A stretch of DNA of 56,293 bases from Rhizophagus sp. LPA8_4_AMF (GCA_021464525.1 JADRCO010000088.1:1-56293); one strand, 5' to 3'; positions 25,638 to 38,231 are shown, numbered from the stretch's first letter. Translations and numbers: made by a program. Notes: generated from the sequence alone by a model not told the origin.

Positions 25638-26951
25638 ATGAGCAACAAATCGCTTCTAACTCCTTCACCTTTAAATCCTTCTTTTCGACCTGATGTTATA
25701 CAGTCATTAATCGATGGGGTTGATAGATATAACCCTGATAATGTATCAATTCTCGAAGAATATTTAAGTACACAACTTCAAAATGAAGAATATGATTTGA
25801 TGGCTAATTTAGCGATACTGAAATTGTAAGTTAAAAGGAGATATTTTATTTTTCGAATTCTAATTAATAAGAATTGAATGTATTATAAAGATACATATTA
25901 AAAAAAAAATGATGATTAAGTTTTTCTTTGAACTCAATTAAAAAAATTTTCGTAATTTGAGTACTGAAGAAGTTAACTTGCCCTCACTGATTTTTAAAAA
26001 TTTTATACTTTAACAAAATTGATTTCTTTCATATATATCTTAAATATTATCCTAATTAATTGTTAATTTTAGGTATCAATTTAATCCACATCTTGTCAAT
26101 GATGTGATCATCTCCAATATTCTCGTTAAAGCTCTTACGGCCATACCAAATCCAGATTTCAATCTATGTTTGTATTTATTACAAGAGGGATCTGTATCCT
26201 TTTCATCGATTGTTACTTAAAAAAAAAAATGAAAATGAAAAAAAACTTGAGAAAAAAATTCGATTATCTTTAATTTTTTTTTTTTTTTTCATTTCAATTT
26301 ACGTAGCTTAGTGATGAGAATGTTTCAAAATTAATTTTGTTACAACAGTTATTGGAGGAAGCTAGATATCAAGAATTTTGGGAAGTATATGAAAAAGATG
26401 ATACATACAAAGATCTCACAATGGAAGCTGTTGGCTTTGATACAGCGATTCGTAAAGGTTAATATCTTTAGTAATATGATTATCAAAATAATATTATTAT
26501 TAAAATTTATTTTTGTATAAATTAGTTATATTGACGGCTATTTGTATGGCATATCAAACTATTTCGGCAGATTTGTTACGAACGTATCTTAACTATAAGA
26601 AAGGTTGGTTCCAATTATTTATAGATTCTATTTTTCAAAAATTGTAATTTTTTTTTTTCTAAGTTTTTTTTTTCAAAAACAATCGTAATAATTTAGATGA
26701 TACCAAATTTGAAACGTTTATTCAATCTCAAGGACTTACAATAAAAGACGATGTTATCATTATTAATACAAATTATGATAATGAAGCAAAACCTACTGTA
26801 ATAAGAGAAAATATCAAATTCGAGCGTATGTTAGCTACAAATATATTGATAATCGTATATTAAATGTTTTTATATGAATTAAAATTTCTTACTTCTATTT
26901 CACGAATTATTAGAACTCACAAAAGTTGTTGGATATTCTAATGAATTATAA
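25638..26951 (+). CDS. EIF3K: Translation initiation factor eIF3 subunit k
   Basis: Six exons (25638-25825, 26073-26193, 26307-26457, 26526-26603, 26697-26825, 26914-26951) give 234 aa, close to the usual 218-240. It shows the family start RPDVIQSLIDGVDRYNPDN and LEEYLSTQ..NEEYDLMANLAILKLYQFNP (about 15-65), then the PCI/CSN8-like part with LQQLLEEARYQEFWEVYE and ILTAICMAYQTISADLLRTYL. eIF3k belongs to the outer ring of eIF3 and is absent from Saccharomyces, but common elsewhere in fungi. The last exon adds only 12 residues (QLTKVVGYSNEL). Convergent with the Bax-inhibitor gene, 229 bp away. Confidence 0.94.
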
Positions 26952-27180
26952 GGTAATTCGTTTTATAATTGCAATAATACATCAATAATAATATAGATCT
27001 TATTTTGATATAATTGATTTTAATTGATTTAATTTGAATAAAAAATATTTAGTTTATTAGAAGTTATTTAATAGTAATTTTTTGTAATAAAAGAATGCTG
27101 ATTTTTAAAAACTAAATAAATTAAGCTGAAAAGTATATGTACAGTGCTACTAAAAATACTTAATAAATTAACCAACTGTA

Positions 27181-28268
27181 TTAATATGCAGAATATTGAG
27201 TTCTTCTATTATTTCGTTTACGTCTTCCATTTTCCTTTTCTTCAGAATTTTTGATCAAAATATATAAGATTCTGACGAAAATACCGATAAGGTCAACAAA
27301 AAGTTCAAGGGTATGGCGAACAACGTCACGAGAACCGAGCGTGGCTCGATAAACGATAAGTTGGGTGTCGTAGATAACTATAAAGGAAATAAATTTGTTA
27401 AAATAATAAATAAATAAGTAATTAAATAAATAAAATTTATTAATCAATTTACCATAACCACAGAAAACAAACAATCCAAGATAAAGTTCCGCAGTAAATA
27501 ATAATTTTGAGCCAATAAATGCGTTAAAAAATGCCATCCAGAACAACATGCTAACGGCAGAAGCCAATATTCCACCAAGGTATATAAAAGTTCTTTTATT
27601 ACTTAATAAAGAACTCAAGGTGAAAGATCCAAAAATCAATGAAGTAAACATGGTTGCCAATAAAACAATCTGACCACTAAAATGCATAATATTGTTAGTT
27701 TAAAATTTACAAATTAACAAAATAAATAATTTCTTGCTATACTTACGAGTAATTAATATTAAGTGCATGATCAACTAACGGGCCAATTGATAATCCTTCC
27801 ATGAAAGCAAAGTTCTATATCAAAAACATTAAAAAATTTAGTATTTTAATAAAACTGCAAGATAAAATAACAAAGAAAAATATAGAATTCTTACGAATAA
27901 AAGGCCGTAACGTATGTTTTTATTATTGGGTGTGTCAGGAAGTAGCGAGATTCCTATCAACGAGACAAGACCTACTAAAAATGAAAGTAACCCGCCCTAT
28001 GAAAGTTTTTATAAAAGATAATCAGTACACTAAAAAAAAATATATTAAATAATACCGTTTAAAAGAAAACAATACATACTCCAAATAAGAAGAGACCCGT
28101 AATGTGAGCATATGAACCAGCAGCAGTGAGTAAACAGAGAACCGCAAGCGTTGTATAAACTTTGATCAAATGCTGCTGTATAGGTTTAGTGAGATCGCTC
28201 GCATTTTTAAAAGCTTCAAAAGTCGAAAAGTTGTTTCGATCTCCAAAAGTTGAACCAAAATTTGACAT
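27181..28268 (-). CDS. BXI1: Bax inhibitor-1 family membrane protein
   Basis: Five exons (28268-28080, 27996-27895, 27814-27747, 27676-27453, 27377-27181) give 259 aa. The N-terminus (about 1-35) is soluble; six or seven hydrophobic helices follow, with the BI-1 signature VIYDTQLIVYRA..GSRDVVRHTLELFVDLIGIFVRIL near the C-terminus (about 195-235) and a basic tail (RRKRNNRR). BI-1/TMBIM6 proteins are ER calcium-leak channels that oppose stress-induced cell death; the two aspartates in the last helices (in YDTQ and FVDLI) match the pH-sensing pair. Start chosen at 28268 by the conserved FEAFKNASDLTKPIQQHL after a short N-terminus. Divergent from the methyltransferase at 28464 over 195 bp. Confidence 0.94.
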
Positions 28269-28463
28269 TTTTCTAAATTATGTATGGTAAAAAGTTGATA
28301 AGAAAAATAATAACGAATAACGTATTTATATTCTTTTAATATGAATTACGTAATTTAATTACCGAAAATATTGAAAGGTGGGACGATCTAATTGGCTGTG
28401 ATTTCTCTAAATAACATCAATATATATATTCGAGAAATTTCTGGCAAAGCCATCTACCATAAA

Positions 28464-29438
28464 ATGAAATCCACTTGGCAAAAATTTCAAGTACGATATT
28501 CATCTTCACCTTCTTCAAAAAGATGGATAGCACGACAAGATCGGGATCAGTTTGTTAAAAAAGCACAGTCTCAAAATTATCGTAAATAAAACCTTATTTT
28601 TAATAGTATTTAAATTTTATAAATGGGTTTTTTAGAACTTCAATAGTATTTTTTTCAATAAAAAGGAGCCCGGAGTGCATTCAAGTTATTGGAATTGGAC
28701 CAAAAGTACAATTTTATTAAACCAGGTTCAGTCTTTATCGACTGTGGCGCAGCTCCTGGTGGTTGGAGTCAAGTTATTTCTAGAAAAGTTTTACCGGAAT
28801 TTGATATAACTACTGAAGAAATAAAAGATTTTGAGACAAAATTAAACGGGAACTTAATCATTGCTATTGATTCGTTACCTATCAAGCCAATTCCTGGTGT
28901 AAATGTTATACAAGGGGATTTCACTCATATATCAACACAACAAAAGATAAAAGAATTATTGAAAGAAAGAGAAGCAAATGTAATTTTAAGCGACATGGCG
29001 CCAAACTTTTCTGGACAACGTTTTATTGATCATGTTAAATCAATGGTAAATAATTCACATTATTTAGACAACGATTAAATAGGAGGGACTTATCAACTAT
29101 TGGACTCAGATAAAAAAAAAAATTTTATTTTTTTTCTGCTTCAGGAATTATGTGAATATTCTCTAAATTTTGCTGAACAGGTATTAAAATCAGGTGGCAC
29201 CTTCTTGTGCAAGGTACGATGTCTTCAAAATTAATTATACATTATTTATCTTTGTAACATATCTAAAATAAATTTTCATTCTTTTTCGAAAAAGTTCTTA
29301 ATGGGAGAGTCCGATCATGAATTTAGAAATAATTTAAAGACTAAATTTGACACAGTTCGTCATGAAAAACCACAGGCTGTGCGCAAAAAATCAACAGAAG
29401 GATATTTTATGTGCTTAGGTTACAAAAAAAAAAAATAA
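28464..29438 (+). CDS. MRM2: Mitochondrial rRNA 2'-O-methyltransferase (FtsJ/RrmJ family)
   Basis: Four exons (28464-28581, 28666-29045, 29145-29213, 29295-29438) give 236 aa. Motifs: RSAFKLLELDQKY with the first catalytic Lys (K46), the SAM-binding FIDCGAAPGGWSQ (about 63-75), LSDMAPNFSG with the catalytic Asp, GGTFLCKFLMG with the second Lys, and RKKSTEGYFMCLGYK with the Glu: the full K-D-K-E tetrad of FtsJ enzymes. It methylates the A-loop U of large-subunit rRNA. The start at 28464 gives a basic, acid-free leader up to about residue 20 (MKSTWQKFQVRYSSSPSSKR), fitting mitochondrial import and the MRM2 assignment over the cytosolic TRM7/SPB1 types. An insertion between the SAM motif and GDFTH is also typical of mitochondrial members. 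Confidence 0.92.
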
Positions 29439-29583
29439 TTTTTCTACAATTAATAAATTAATAAATGTTCATGATGCCATGTCGCCTTGTTTTTCTCCTT
29501 TTAAGGCCCTAACAAATAAAACTTATAAACAGTATTAAAAAAAAAAAAGGTTATGCTCATCATATTGATTCAATTATTGTTTC

Positions 29584-30719
29584 TCAATCACGAAAAACTT
29601 GATCCCATTTATAGGCAATATACTAATAAGATAATGATTTTTAAGCTTCCAATATATAATTAAAAAATAATGAAGAATAATTTTTTTTATTGAACCTACC
29701 TCTCCAAAGCACGTATCTTTTTTATCATACCTTCGTGCTTTAGCATTGCTCTCTTTACAATGTGTAGTCTGGTCTTTAAAAATACTCAATTCTTTTTTAC
29801 TAAGGTCAAATTCTTCTTCCTCATTATTGCCAATTAAAGGAATTTTCGCGTCATAACTTGGATAATAAAATAAAACTGCTGAATATCTTTCATTTGTCCC
29901 ATCATTTATAACACGATGTAAAGGCGAGATATATTTTCCGTGAGTAATTAAAGAAAGATAGTCGCCACAGTTGACAACAAACGATGCTGGTTTACTAGGA
30001 ACATCCCACCATTGATTATCATAAAATATTTGAAGTCCTTGTGAGTTATCTAATTGTAGCACTAAAGTCAAAAATCCCCAATCCGTATGAGGAGAACTTC
30101 CAATTTTCTCATTCTCGCATTTAATATTATCGTTCTCTTTGTAAGGAAGATATTTAAATAATCTCAAAAGGGAAATAGTTTCTCCACCAACACAATGTTG
30201 TTTTAATTCAATATTCAACGCTAACTCTAAACCTCTAACGACTAACTCCGATAACAAAATCATTTTATTATAATATTGATTTAATGTTATTCTCCATTCT
30301 CTACCTAATATATTTTCTAAATTTCCCCATTCATTTGGTCCTTGCAATAAATTCTCGAATTTCGGTTTGTTATCTTCCCATTCATAACCATATGAAAATG
30401 CTTCTTTAACTTCTAACAACTGCGAACCGGATTCGCCTCCCATTCCAATATATCCACGTGTAAACCCACCTGATTTTATCGGAATTGATGATTTTATATC
30501 AGAGGGTAATGAAAAAAATTGTTGACATGCATCTTTAAGCAGTGCTTGATCTATAGTATTAAAAGAAGAACAAGTTATGTAAAATAATCCATATTTTGTA
30601 CATGCGGTTTGAATTTCGTTTGCAATTCGGTTCAAGTCAGCCTTGGAGGGAGAAGGAGTTTCTAAAGTTGAGAGATCTATTACGGGAAGTGAAATTGGTT
30701 TATAACTTGGATTAGGCAT
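29584..30719 (-). CDS. 2-oxoglutarate/Fe(II) oxygenase, isopenicillin-N-synthase-like
   Basis: Two exons (30719-29700 and 29622-29584) give 352 aa. The N-terminal DIOX_N part starts LPVIDLSTLE; the C-terminal jelly roll has the iron ligands H211-T-D213 (SSPHTDWGFLTL) and H268 (SPLHRV), and R278-x-S280 (RYSAVLFYYP) to bind 2-oxoglutarate. All are intact. The last exon gives YIAYKWDQVFRD, which restores the usual family ending; reading straight through the intron would give an unrelated tail. Such enzymes hydroxylate or oxidise small molecules (gibberellins, flavonoids, antibiotics, nucleobases). The substrate cannot be read from sequence. The start is the ATG at 30719, immediately after a T12A10 palindrome. 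Nothing adjacent suggests a gene cluster. Confidence 0.9.
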
Positions 30720-32443
30720 AACTTTTTTTTTTTTAAAAAAAAAAGTTATTTCAAAACAAAGATTCAAAATAGAAATATTTTATACGTACAAATCTAAGTA
30801 TAATCCATGTGTGACGTGTTTTGTCAACCATGTAGAAAACTTTATTTTTTAAAATATTCAAACTCACATATACTAAAATACAACGGGAAAATGCAAAGAG
30901 TATCATATAATTTGAGTTTACGATATTTATACTATACAAAATTAACTAGGTTCAAAAAGGCTAACAATATAATTTTTTAGGATAATCGGAAAAAATAATG
31001 GTATAGTGGACACCCTTGATTACATGATAGCACAACATCTTGCGGAAATTCGTGTTTTGGAAAGTAAGTCATTTTTCGATACTAATAAAGTATACAGGAG
31101 CATGCATAAATTTTCAATAGAGAAATCTTCCGGGCTAATTTCATTAATTATAGGGATATTGAATGGTACATCATAATGCTAATATTGCTTTTATTTATAA
31201 TTCTGGTGTACAAATTTTATTAATTAATGATTTTAAAAAGATGTAATAAATTATACTATAATATTAACTGTTAATATAAAATATTAATACTAATTCTACT
31301 AATAGTAAATACTATAATTTGTAAGAGTTTAAGTGATATATGTTGTAAATAATATTAAAAAATTATTTTAATTATTATTTTTTACTTTATAAATAAAGAT
31401 GTTTCGTAAAAATGATTATTATTGATTTACTATCATGATATATTATATACATTTATACACTTGTATTAATATTATTTTCCTAAACTTAGCGGATATCATG
31501 TGATAATGTAATAATAACATTCATTCATAGATATTATGCAGTATCATATTAAATAAAATGATCTAAAAATTATGACCATATTCTGAAGGTACTAAGCAAT
31601 TTTAATTAGTATCTTATTTAATTAATGGTACCAGTAAATAAATGTTAGTTTCAATTTTATTAAAAATGGTTAATTTTAATATACTAACTGTAAAAAATTA
31701 TTATCATATGTGTATTTTCACAAAATTCGTAATTATTTTGATTACCTTTTTGTAAGTCGGAAAATTCGGGTCATACAAAATTTATTCGCCAGAACAATCA
31801 GAAATGAATTGTCTCATTATAAGCCCATTATGGATTTTTTATGTCCCCTTATTTGTCATCAACTTGTGACTAATTTAACTATTCATCCAATCAAACTCCG
31901 GAGGATCTCCACACAATATTAATATGGGAAAATTCATGATTGGATATTTATAGATTTACATTGAATAAACTGCGGAAAAATTCATACAAGCTAAAAGATG
32001 GGGTTTTGGGGGGATTAGTTAATATCACATGTGAATAATTACTTCATGTCTTATCTTTAAATCTCCGTTGAGAACAAAAACGGTTCGTTTTTTTACCCCA
32101 AAAACTGAATAAAAAAATCTGAAACGTGCGTAAAGATGATGTGGAAAATTAACAATTATAAATTAGTTATGTATATCCTATTATTGACTTTTTTGATGAA
32201 AAAGTCTTTCATATAAGCTTTGTTACTTTGTTTTATATCGAAAATTTCGTGTTTTGTTATATAAATAGCTCTTTTAACTACTTAATTTCTGTTGAATTCG
32301 CACGTTTTAAGTGTTTTTTTCTTTCGAGAATCTAATAAATTGTGGATTCTTATAAAATAAAAATATTGTATTTCTTTTAATAGTTCTTAACTTTAGTTTG
32401 TCATAATTTCAAGTCTATAATAAAAAAAAAATACTCTACGATA
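30720..32443. other. Intergenic region with T12A10 palindrome
   Basis: About 1.7 kb between divergent genes. At 30723-30744 lies a T12A10 run flanked by AAC and GTT. The rest is AT-rich; a moderately GC-richer part at 31740-31920 carries an open frame of 70 codons with no recognisable product. A long pyrimidine-purine mix precedes the acyltransferase ATG. Confidence 0.5.
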
Positions 32444-34425
32444 ATGCCATTTGGAATAGCATATGATGTAATTTGCACTTTGTCACGTTGGTGTATTTAT
32501 GGTTTCTATAGAGAAATTATAACAGTTGGATATGAAAATGTGCCAAAAGAAGGTCCAGTTATTGCTTGTTCTACACATCAGTATGTTATCTACCAAAAAC
32601 ATTAAAAAAAATTCATTTTAATTAATTATTTATTAACGACTTATGATTTTAGTAACATGATCGTCGATCCAGCAGTTTTGGCAAACACATTTCCTCATAA
32701 GAGACGATTACATTTCTGGGCGAAAAATTCATTATTTGGAAATAAGTATTTTAATATCGTTTTAGCTAGCGGTGGAGTTGTTCCTGTTGATAGGACAACA
32801 AAGAACAATAAAGCATTATTTTCTGCCACTTTTGAAGTTTTAAGACTCGGTGAAGTTGTCGCCTTGTTTCCAGAAGGTGCGTGTATTATATAAGTATATT
32901 TGTTTAATAAATAATGGTATACGCGATATATTAATAAAAAAAAATTGATTTTTCATAGGAACATCACATTCAAAGTCACGGTTGTTAGAATTAAAGGATG
33001 GTGCTTCTTGGGCTGCATTGGAATATGCCGCTCTCATATCCGATCTCGAGTCAAAGAGTGGGGACATCAAAAAACAATCGAATATTCCCGAGATGGCTGT
33101 AATCATTCCCGTTGGGCTTACGTATGTTCAAAAATCAAAATATAGGAGTAGTGTTATTGCTACGTAAGTAAATTGAGATAATCCTCTTATTCCTGAATTC
33201 TCTTATTCCTATTTTTAATTCTAATTTCTGATTCTGTTAAAGATACGGTCCACCTATACATGTTGTACCATATCTTGAAGATTTCAAAAAAGATGGCCGG
33301 ACTACCGTCAAACGATTGACTAAACATATTGAGGCTGAAATGGAAAAATTAACTATAAATGCGCCTGATTGGTGAGTATCACACAAACCGAATTATAATC
33401 GTGTATTAGATACGTGATATTTTGATAGTTAACTTATTAATTGTATGTGATAACAATGTAATTGGATTTTACTCAATGCTACAGTTATTCATAATTGTTA
33501 ATTTATTATAAATAGGGAAACTTCTAATGCAGCAACAATGGCTAGGCGACTTTTATTTTTAGTCGATAAGCGCATACCACTTGAAGATTATGTAAAAATA
33601 ACACAAAGGTAATAATTTAAGCATAATTTTAACATCAAATAGACAATTAATAATTTGATAAACTTTGACCTTTTTTAGTTTGATAAATTTTTTCACAAAT
33701 TCTACCTCCGAGGAAATAATATCTTTGAAAAACAATCTGAATCAATACAAAACCTCATTGGATAAACTTCGATTATTCGACACGGATATTGCACGTTATG
33801 AAAATCGTAGTCTTACAATTCCATGGGCACTATATACGTTCTCATGTGAATTTGTAAAATTTGTTGTTCAATTACCGTTTTTCTTACCAGGATTATGTTT
33901 TCATTGGCCAATATATGTATTGGGTACATTATCAGCAAAATATGAAAAATATGAAGAATCAAGAGCACAAAATAAAATAGCATTAGGTTTGATATGGTTA
34001 ATGATAGCTTATATGGTATTATTCTTTGTTATTTGGACAACAATGTTTTTTACTCCTTTGGGATTTTTGCTTGCTGCCAGTGCTGTATTTATTTTCGCTT
34101 GGTATCATATCGCACTTGTTGATAGGTAAGTTAAAATATGCAATTTTAAGTTTATTTATTAATTACTAAAATAATTTCTCTTTACCTTAGTCATTATGAT
34201 GCATTCAAGGAACTTGTATCATCTTTCAGATTACTTGCGGCTTTATGTGGTGGAAAAGGGAGTTTACCAAGAGATCAAGTGGAAAATTTAGTAGAGAAAA
34301 GATATTTGTGTCTTAGAAGTTTAAAGAAAATTAGTGAAGAATATAGAAGTAAAAGTGATGATATGAGAGTAGTATTAGAACTTTGTGAAAGAGAATATAC
34401 TTATGAAGGAAAGAAATTAAGATGA
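32444..34425 (+). CDS. Glycerol-3-phosphate / DHAP acyltransferase (SCT1/GPT2 type)
   Basis: Seven exons (32444-32580, 32653-32876, 32959-33163, 33243-33371, 33516-33608, 33679-34125, 34191-34425) give 489 aa. The PlsC domain has H46-x4-D51 (THHNMIVDP), the GGVVPVDR block and FPEGTSHSKS (about 118-127). Hydrophobic segments follow at about 325-350 and 375-425, as in the yeast ER enzymes Sct1/Gpt2, but yeast members have about 740-760 aa with a long disordered C-terminus; here it is short. The reaction is transfer of acyl from acyl-CoA to sn-1 of glycerol-3-phosphate, the first step of phospholipid and storage-lipid synthesis. In a fungus taking host-made lipid this step would be needed to rebuild glycerolipids (inference). 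The related lysophosphatidate acyltransferases are shorter. Confidence 0.88.
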
Positions 34426-34813
34426 TATGGATAAAAATGAGTTTATTTCATATTTATTAATTATTCATTAATATTTGAGGAAGAGAGTTTAAACCAAAAA
34501 CATTAATTGAGATTTAATATATGATTAGTATTCACCATATGTTATGAGGGAATTAAATTAGATATAAAATGGGTGAACGATGTTATATTTCAGGATGTAT
34601 AGAATTTAATAATTATTATTATTATGACACGTTTTTTTTGCATAAAATTTATTTACATTAATAGTTAGTTAATTATGACAGAACGTTCTGTTTTTATTTT
34701 GCATAAATATATATACATTTACTAGTTATGACAGAACGTTTTGTTTTTATTTTGCAAAAATATGTACATTTACTTTGAGCAACTACAGCAATAAAAATAT
34801 ATCTTTCATTAAA
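34426..34813. other. Convergent 3' gap
   Basis: A 388-bp gap between two convergent genes. It contains a local duplication: GACA(G)AACGTTxTGTTTTTATTTTGCA occurs at about 34677-34703 and 34729-34756 and a related word at 34625-34645, so a 50-bp unit has been repeated. No gene seen. Confidence 0.5.
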
Positions 34814-35542
34814 TTAACTATGGGACTCTACTCTTACTTCTGTGCTAGTTGCAGTACTTTCAATAATAGTATTCTCTGTATAATTGGATGATTCTTTTTG
34901 ATTTCCTGAAGTTTCAGAAGTTTCAAGAACATTTTCGATAGATTCTTCTAATATAATAGTATCTCCTATCTGATCATTTTTTAAAGAATTCTTATTAGTT
35001 TGATCGAGTATGGAAGATGATGATAATTTATCATCCTTGAGATAAAATCCTCCAAACATAGGAGGTAAAGTTCTCGTTTGTTTGCTAATTGGTAATTGGT
35101 TCTCCTTAGCTATCAAAATATGAAAAATTTTTTAATAAATAATCAATTTGAAAAAAAAAATTTACTTCCTTTTCAATTTGATTTCAATTTAATTTACAAC
35201 CTCTTTGCTCCGATCGATGTATGATTGCTTCTATATCGTATGGCTCAATTTTAATCCAACTTTCAATTAATTGTTCCGTAATTTTACTATCTTTATAACT
35301 TATCCAACCGTAATCTTTAATTTTTTTTACATCATGATCCTAAAAAAAAATTTTTTTTTAAAAAGAAAAGGGAATTAAAAAAATGTATATGTAATATTGT
35401 AAATTGTAAATACCCTGGCGAATTTGAATTCTAGTATTTCTCCTTTTGATGCAAAAAATGAATAAATATTTCGAGCTTCTTCAAATGAACGTGGGCTTTT
35501 TTTTATTTTAAAAAAAGCTCGAAGAGGAATTCGGTGAGACAT
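34814..35542 (-). CDS. RRM-like protein, function unknown
   Basis: Three exons (35542-35414, 35339-35201, 35109-34814) give 187 aa. Residues 1-75 look like an RNA-recognition-motif fold: RAFFKIKKSPRSFEEARNIYSFFASKGEILEFKFAR then DYGWISYKD, where the second string sits where RNP1 would be. The rest (about 90-187) is Ser/Thr/Glu-rich and probably disordered. The N-terminus is basic (MSHRIPLRAFFKIKKSPR), which could be a mitochondrial leader, and fungal mitochondrial ribosome-associated RRM proteins look similar. The protein shares a 223-bp promoter with a probable mitochondrial protein. I would not name it further. Confidence 0.7.
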
Positions 35543-35765
35543 TTTTTTTAAAAAAAAATTTTTGTCTACCTGGGTAATAATTTATAGATAGGGGTTGAGG
35601 TAATAAAACCCATCCCCGTAAAAAATTTTTTTTATGAACATCTAAAATTATCACGTGTAGATAGATAAAAGTGGCTTATGGTTTAGATTTTATAAATTTT
35701 TTTTTTCTGCACATCTATCATTCAAAAAAATTTTTTAATTTATAATTTTTTTTTTAAAAACAAAA
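35543..35765. promoter_or_regulatory. Bidirectional promoter with central TCACGTG
   Basis: The 223-bp gap between divergent start codons has a TCACGTG at 35651-35657, almost in the middle (about 110 bp from each ATG), with poly-T/A tracts on both sides. Confidence 0.45.
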
Positions 35766-37038
35766 ATGATTTCAAATTTTGTATTATTTTCAACAAAAAT
35801 TTTGTTTCGACATTCATTTAAATCACATACAAATCACAGTATTTTGAGACTTGGACGAATTCATTCATATAAAAATAACAAGCCGAGGTAAATATATATA
35901 AGATATAATTTTCAATATTTTTTTTTTTTTTTGCTGACACTTTTTTGCATTGTAAGTATAGGTAATATATTTAATAATAATTTAAGAAAGTTTCATAATA
36001 ATAGAACATGTTTAGGCTTAGGTAAGTCCAAAAATAACTATATACATATGTACATTTCTAATTCTTTCTAATTCAATTAATTTCTTTTGAATCGAAAAAA
36101 AAGTTCAAAAAACTCTTAAAGAAGAATTAAAAGAAGAAGATAATATAATATTAGAAAATGAAGAACTTTTTCCTACAACATTAATACAAGAAGAAACTTT
36201 AAAATCAGAACAAATATTAACGATACCAAAAGGAGTATCAAAAGAATTTTATGATCATCATATGGAAATTTTTAACAAAACTTTACCAACAACATCATTA
36301 CATGAATTTCCAAGACGTGGAAGATTAAATAATTTAATTTATCATATTAAAACACGTGAAGAGGCTTTATTACTTCCGAAAGTAATTCCTCAATGGCGTC
36401 AAAAATTATTACCTATAACATCAGTAACTACTCGTTTATTAATTATAAAATGTTGTGAAGTTAATGCAGTAGATGTTATCTTTAATATGTTAACTGATAG
36501 AATGAAATATGCATTATTACCAAATATAGAAGGTTTTAGATTAATTATGTTTACTTTTGCTAATAAAATTATTGATCCAACATCAGAGGATAAAATTCAT
36601 TCAGATAAGCAAGAAATATTAGATAATCTTTATAAAACTTTTGGATTAATGGAATATTATGATGTTTCTCAATATGATGCTTATCTTTATGCTATTTTAA
36701 TATCAGCTTCTTTAAAGTTAAATAATTGGGATAGAGTTGATATAACAGCTTCAGAATTCTTGGAAAATTTAGATAAGATGAGTAATGAAGCTTTAGAAAT
36801 AAGACCAATTTCTTTTAATGTAGAAGAAGAAAATGAATTAAAAATACGTAATGATAAATCCCTTGAATATAGTATTGAATCAAGAATAAGTAGATTAAAA
36901 TCTTGTATTGAGATGGCTAATATATTGGACAAATGGTATACTGAAACAAAACAAGATACGAAAAAGGCCGAAAGGTTTAGAAATTTAAAAGAAAATTGGG
37001 ATAATGAAATAAAGAAATTACAAAATTCTTCGTCTTAA
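35766..37038 (+). CDS. Probable mitochondrial helical protein, unknown
   Basis: Three exons (35766-35887, 35957-36021, 36104-37038) give 373 aa. The first 40 residues contain no Asp or Glu but many Arg/Lys/His/Ser (MISNFVLFSTKILFRHSFKS...), a good mitochondrial presequence. The body is predicted to be helical; around residues 145-260 there are helix-pair-like stretches (LLIIKCCEVNAVDVIFNMLTD, YDVSQYDAYLYAILISASLK) reminiscent of PPR-type repeats, and the C-terminus is a charged helix. It might be a mitochondrial small-subunit ribosomal or translation factor such as an mS27-like protein, but I cannot confirm this. The acceptor of exon 2 is the AG at 35955-35956; the AG 5 nt later would put a stop in frame. 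Confidence 0.72.
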
Positions 37039-37527
37039 TTCTTGAGTTGCTTTAATCTATTTTTAAGTATCGTGTATATAAGCTATTACGCGTTATACGC
37101 GTTACGGAGAGCGCGTATAAAAAGTAGTTTAAGCTTAACTCTAATATTTAACTACCTTGTATATTTTTTTTATTTAATATTTTTTAAAAAAAATTAATGA
37201 TTTTGCACTGGACAAGCTCTTTTTTATTTTTTTTTTTATTTTTTTTTTTGTTTATTATTTAATGTGTAATAATAATATATATAATATAATTATGTACAAA
37301 TTGAAACAACGCGAAAAAAATTATAATACAATAATAAAAATTGTTCAAAAATCAAAATATAACGAAACTAAAGATTTGTAATTTATACATTGAAATAATG
37401 AGAATTATTATTGAATAACAACCAGTGTGATATATTAAGAGAACGCATTTAGGAATTTCTATATTCATTCATTTTTTTTTTTTTCCTCATCAAGAGATTT
37501 AAAAATCTAAATTCTTATAATTAATTC
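37039..37527. other. Convergent 3' gap
   Basis: About 490 bp between convergent genes: a short GC-rich patch of repeated ACGCGT/TACGCG words at 37086-37119, then long T-runs. No gene seen. Confidence 0.5.
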
Positions 37528-38231
37528 CTATACCATTCCCCACATATTATTACCTAATCCAATAACATCACCACCATAACCAATGTTTTGAAAAAATTTG
37601 ACATCTAACAATCCACATAGATTCGGTAATGGTTTCATGACTTGATGATTTTGATTTTTTGGAACATAAATTTCTTCTTTCAAGATATCCAAATTTACAC
37701 GAGCCCTTTTATCTTGTTCAAGATGATCTCGATGTTCAATATATATATTGATTGGAGAAATAAGATGTTCTTCTTTTTCAATGGCTTTTGCTCTAGTTAA
37801 ACTTTTCTTTCTGGGAGGTTTTTTTACTATTGGATCTTTTATAGATTGAATAATTTTGATATCATTAGGAGGTGATATTGAAGTTTTATAAGAAGGTTCA
37901 ATCTTATTTGGACTCAATAGATTCCAACCAACATCTTTCAAGTAACCCACACTATTAGATAAATATATCAGTTAAATAAAGGGGGGAAAAAAATAAAAAG
38001 AAAGAAAAACGTAGGATAAAAAAAATCATACAATCCAGATTTTTCTTTATCATCATTACAAGAAGAGACTTTATTTTTCTTCAAATCTTTATCAATATTA
38101 CCCTTTGAAACGGAAGAAAAAATTTCAGCAGCTTTACGTACTGATAATATTTCATAATTTTCATCATTATATAATTTTGTTTCTTGAATAGAAACGGTAT
38201 TAGGGTTATAATTTATCGTTGTGTCCACCAT
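37528..38231 (-). CDS. Hypothetical protein
   Basis: Two exons (38231-38032 and 37951-37528) join in frame (GF|VGYLKDVGWN) to 207 aa. Not recognised. The middle has a basic, proline-containing stretch (VKKPPRKKSLTRAKAIEKEE, about 108-127) that could be a nuclear signal, and the C-terminus is Gly/Asn-rich (IGYGGDVIGLGNNMWGMV). No membrane segment. The ATG at 38231 was chosen because the next upstream codons (two residues, from a non-ATG codon) give no better start. Confidence 0.6.

Noticed and set aside
27801-28052. Plus-strand open frame over the Bax-inhibitor gene
   Set aside because: Antisense shadow of exons 2-3; the minus strand has clear BI-1 content.
29584-29699. Readthrough C-terminus of the 2OG oxygenase
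   Set aside because: Splicing GAG|gtaggt to the AG at 29624-29623 restores the conserved family ending; the readthrough residues look random.
29584-34425. A secondary-metabolite cluster around the 2OG oxygenase
   Set aside because: Neighbours are an rRNA methyltransferase and a glycerolipid acyltransferase; no backbone synthase or transporter is nearby.
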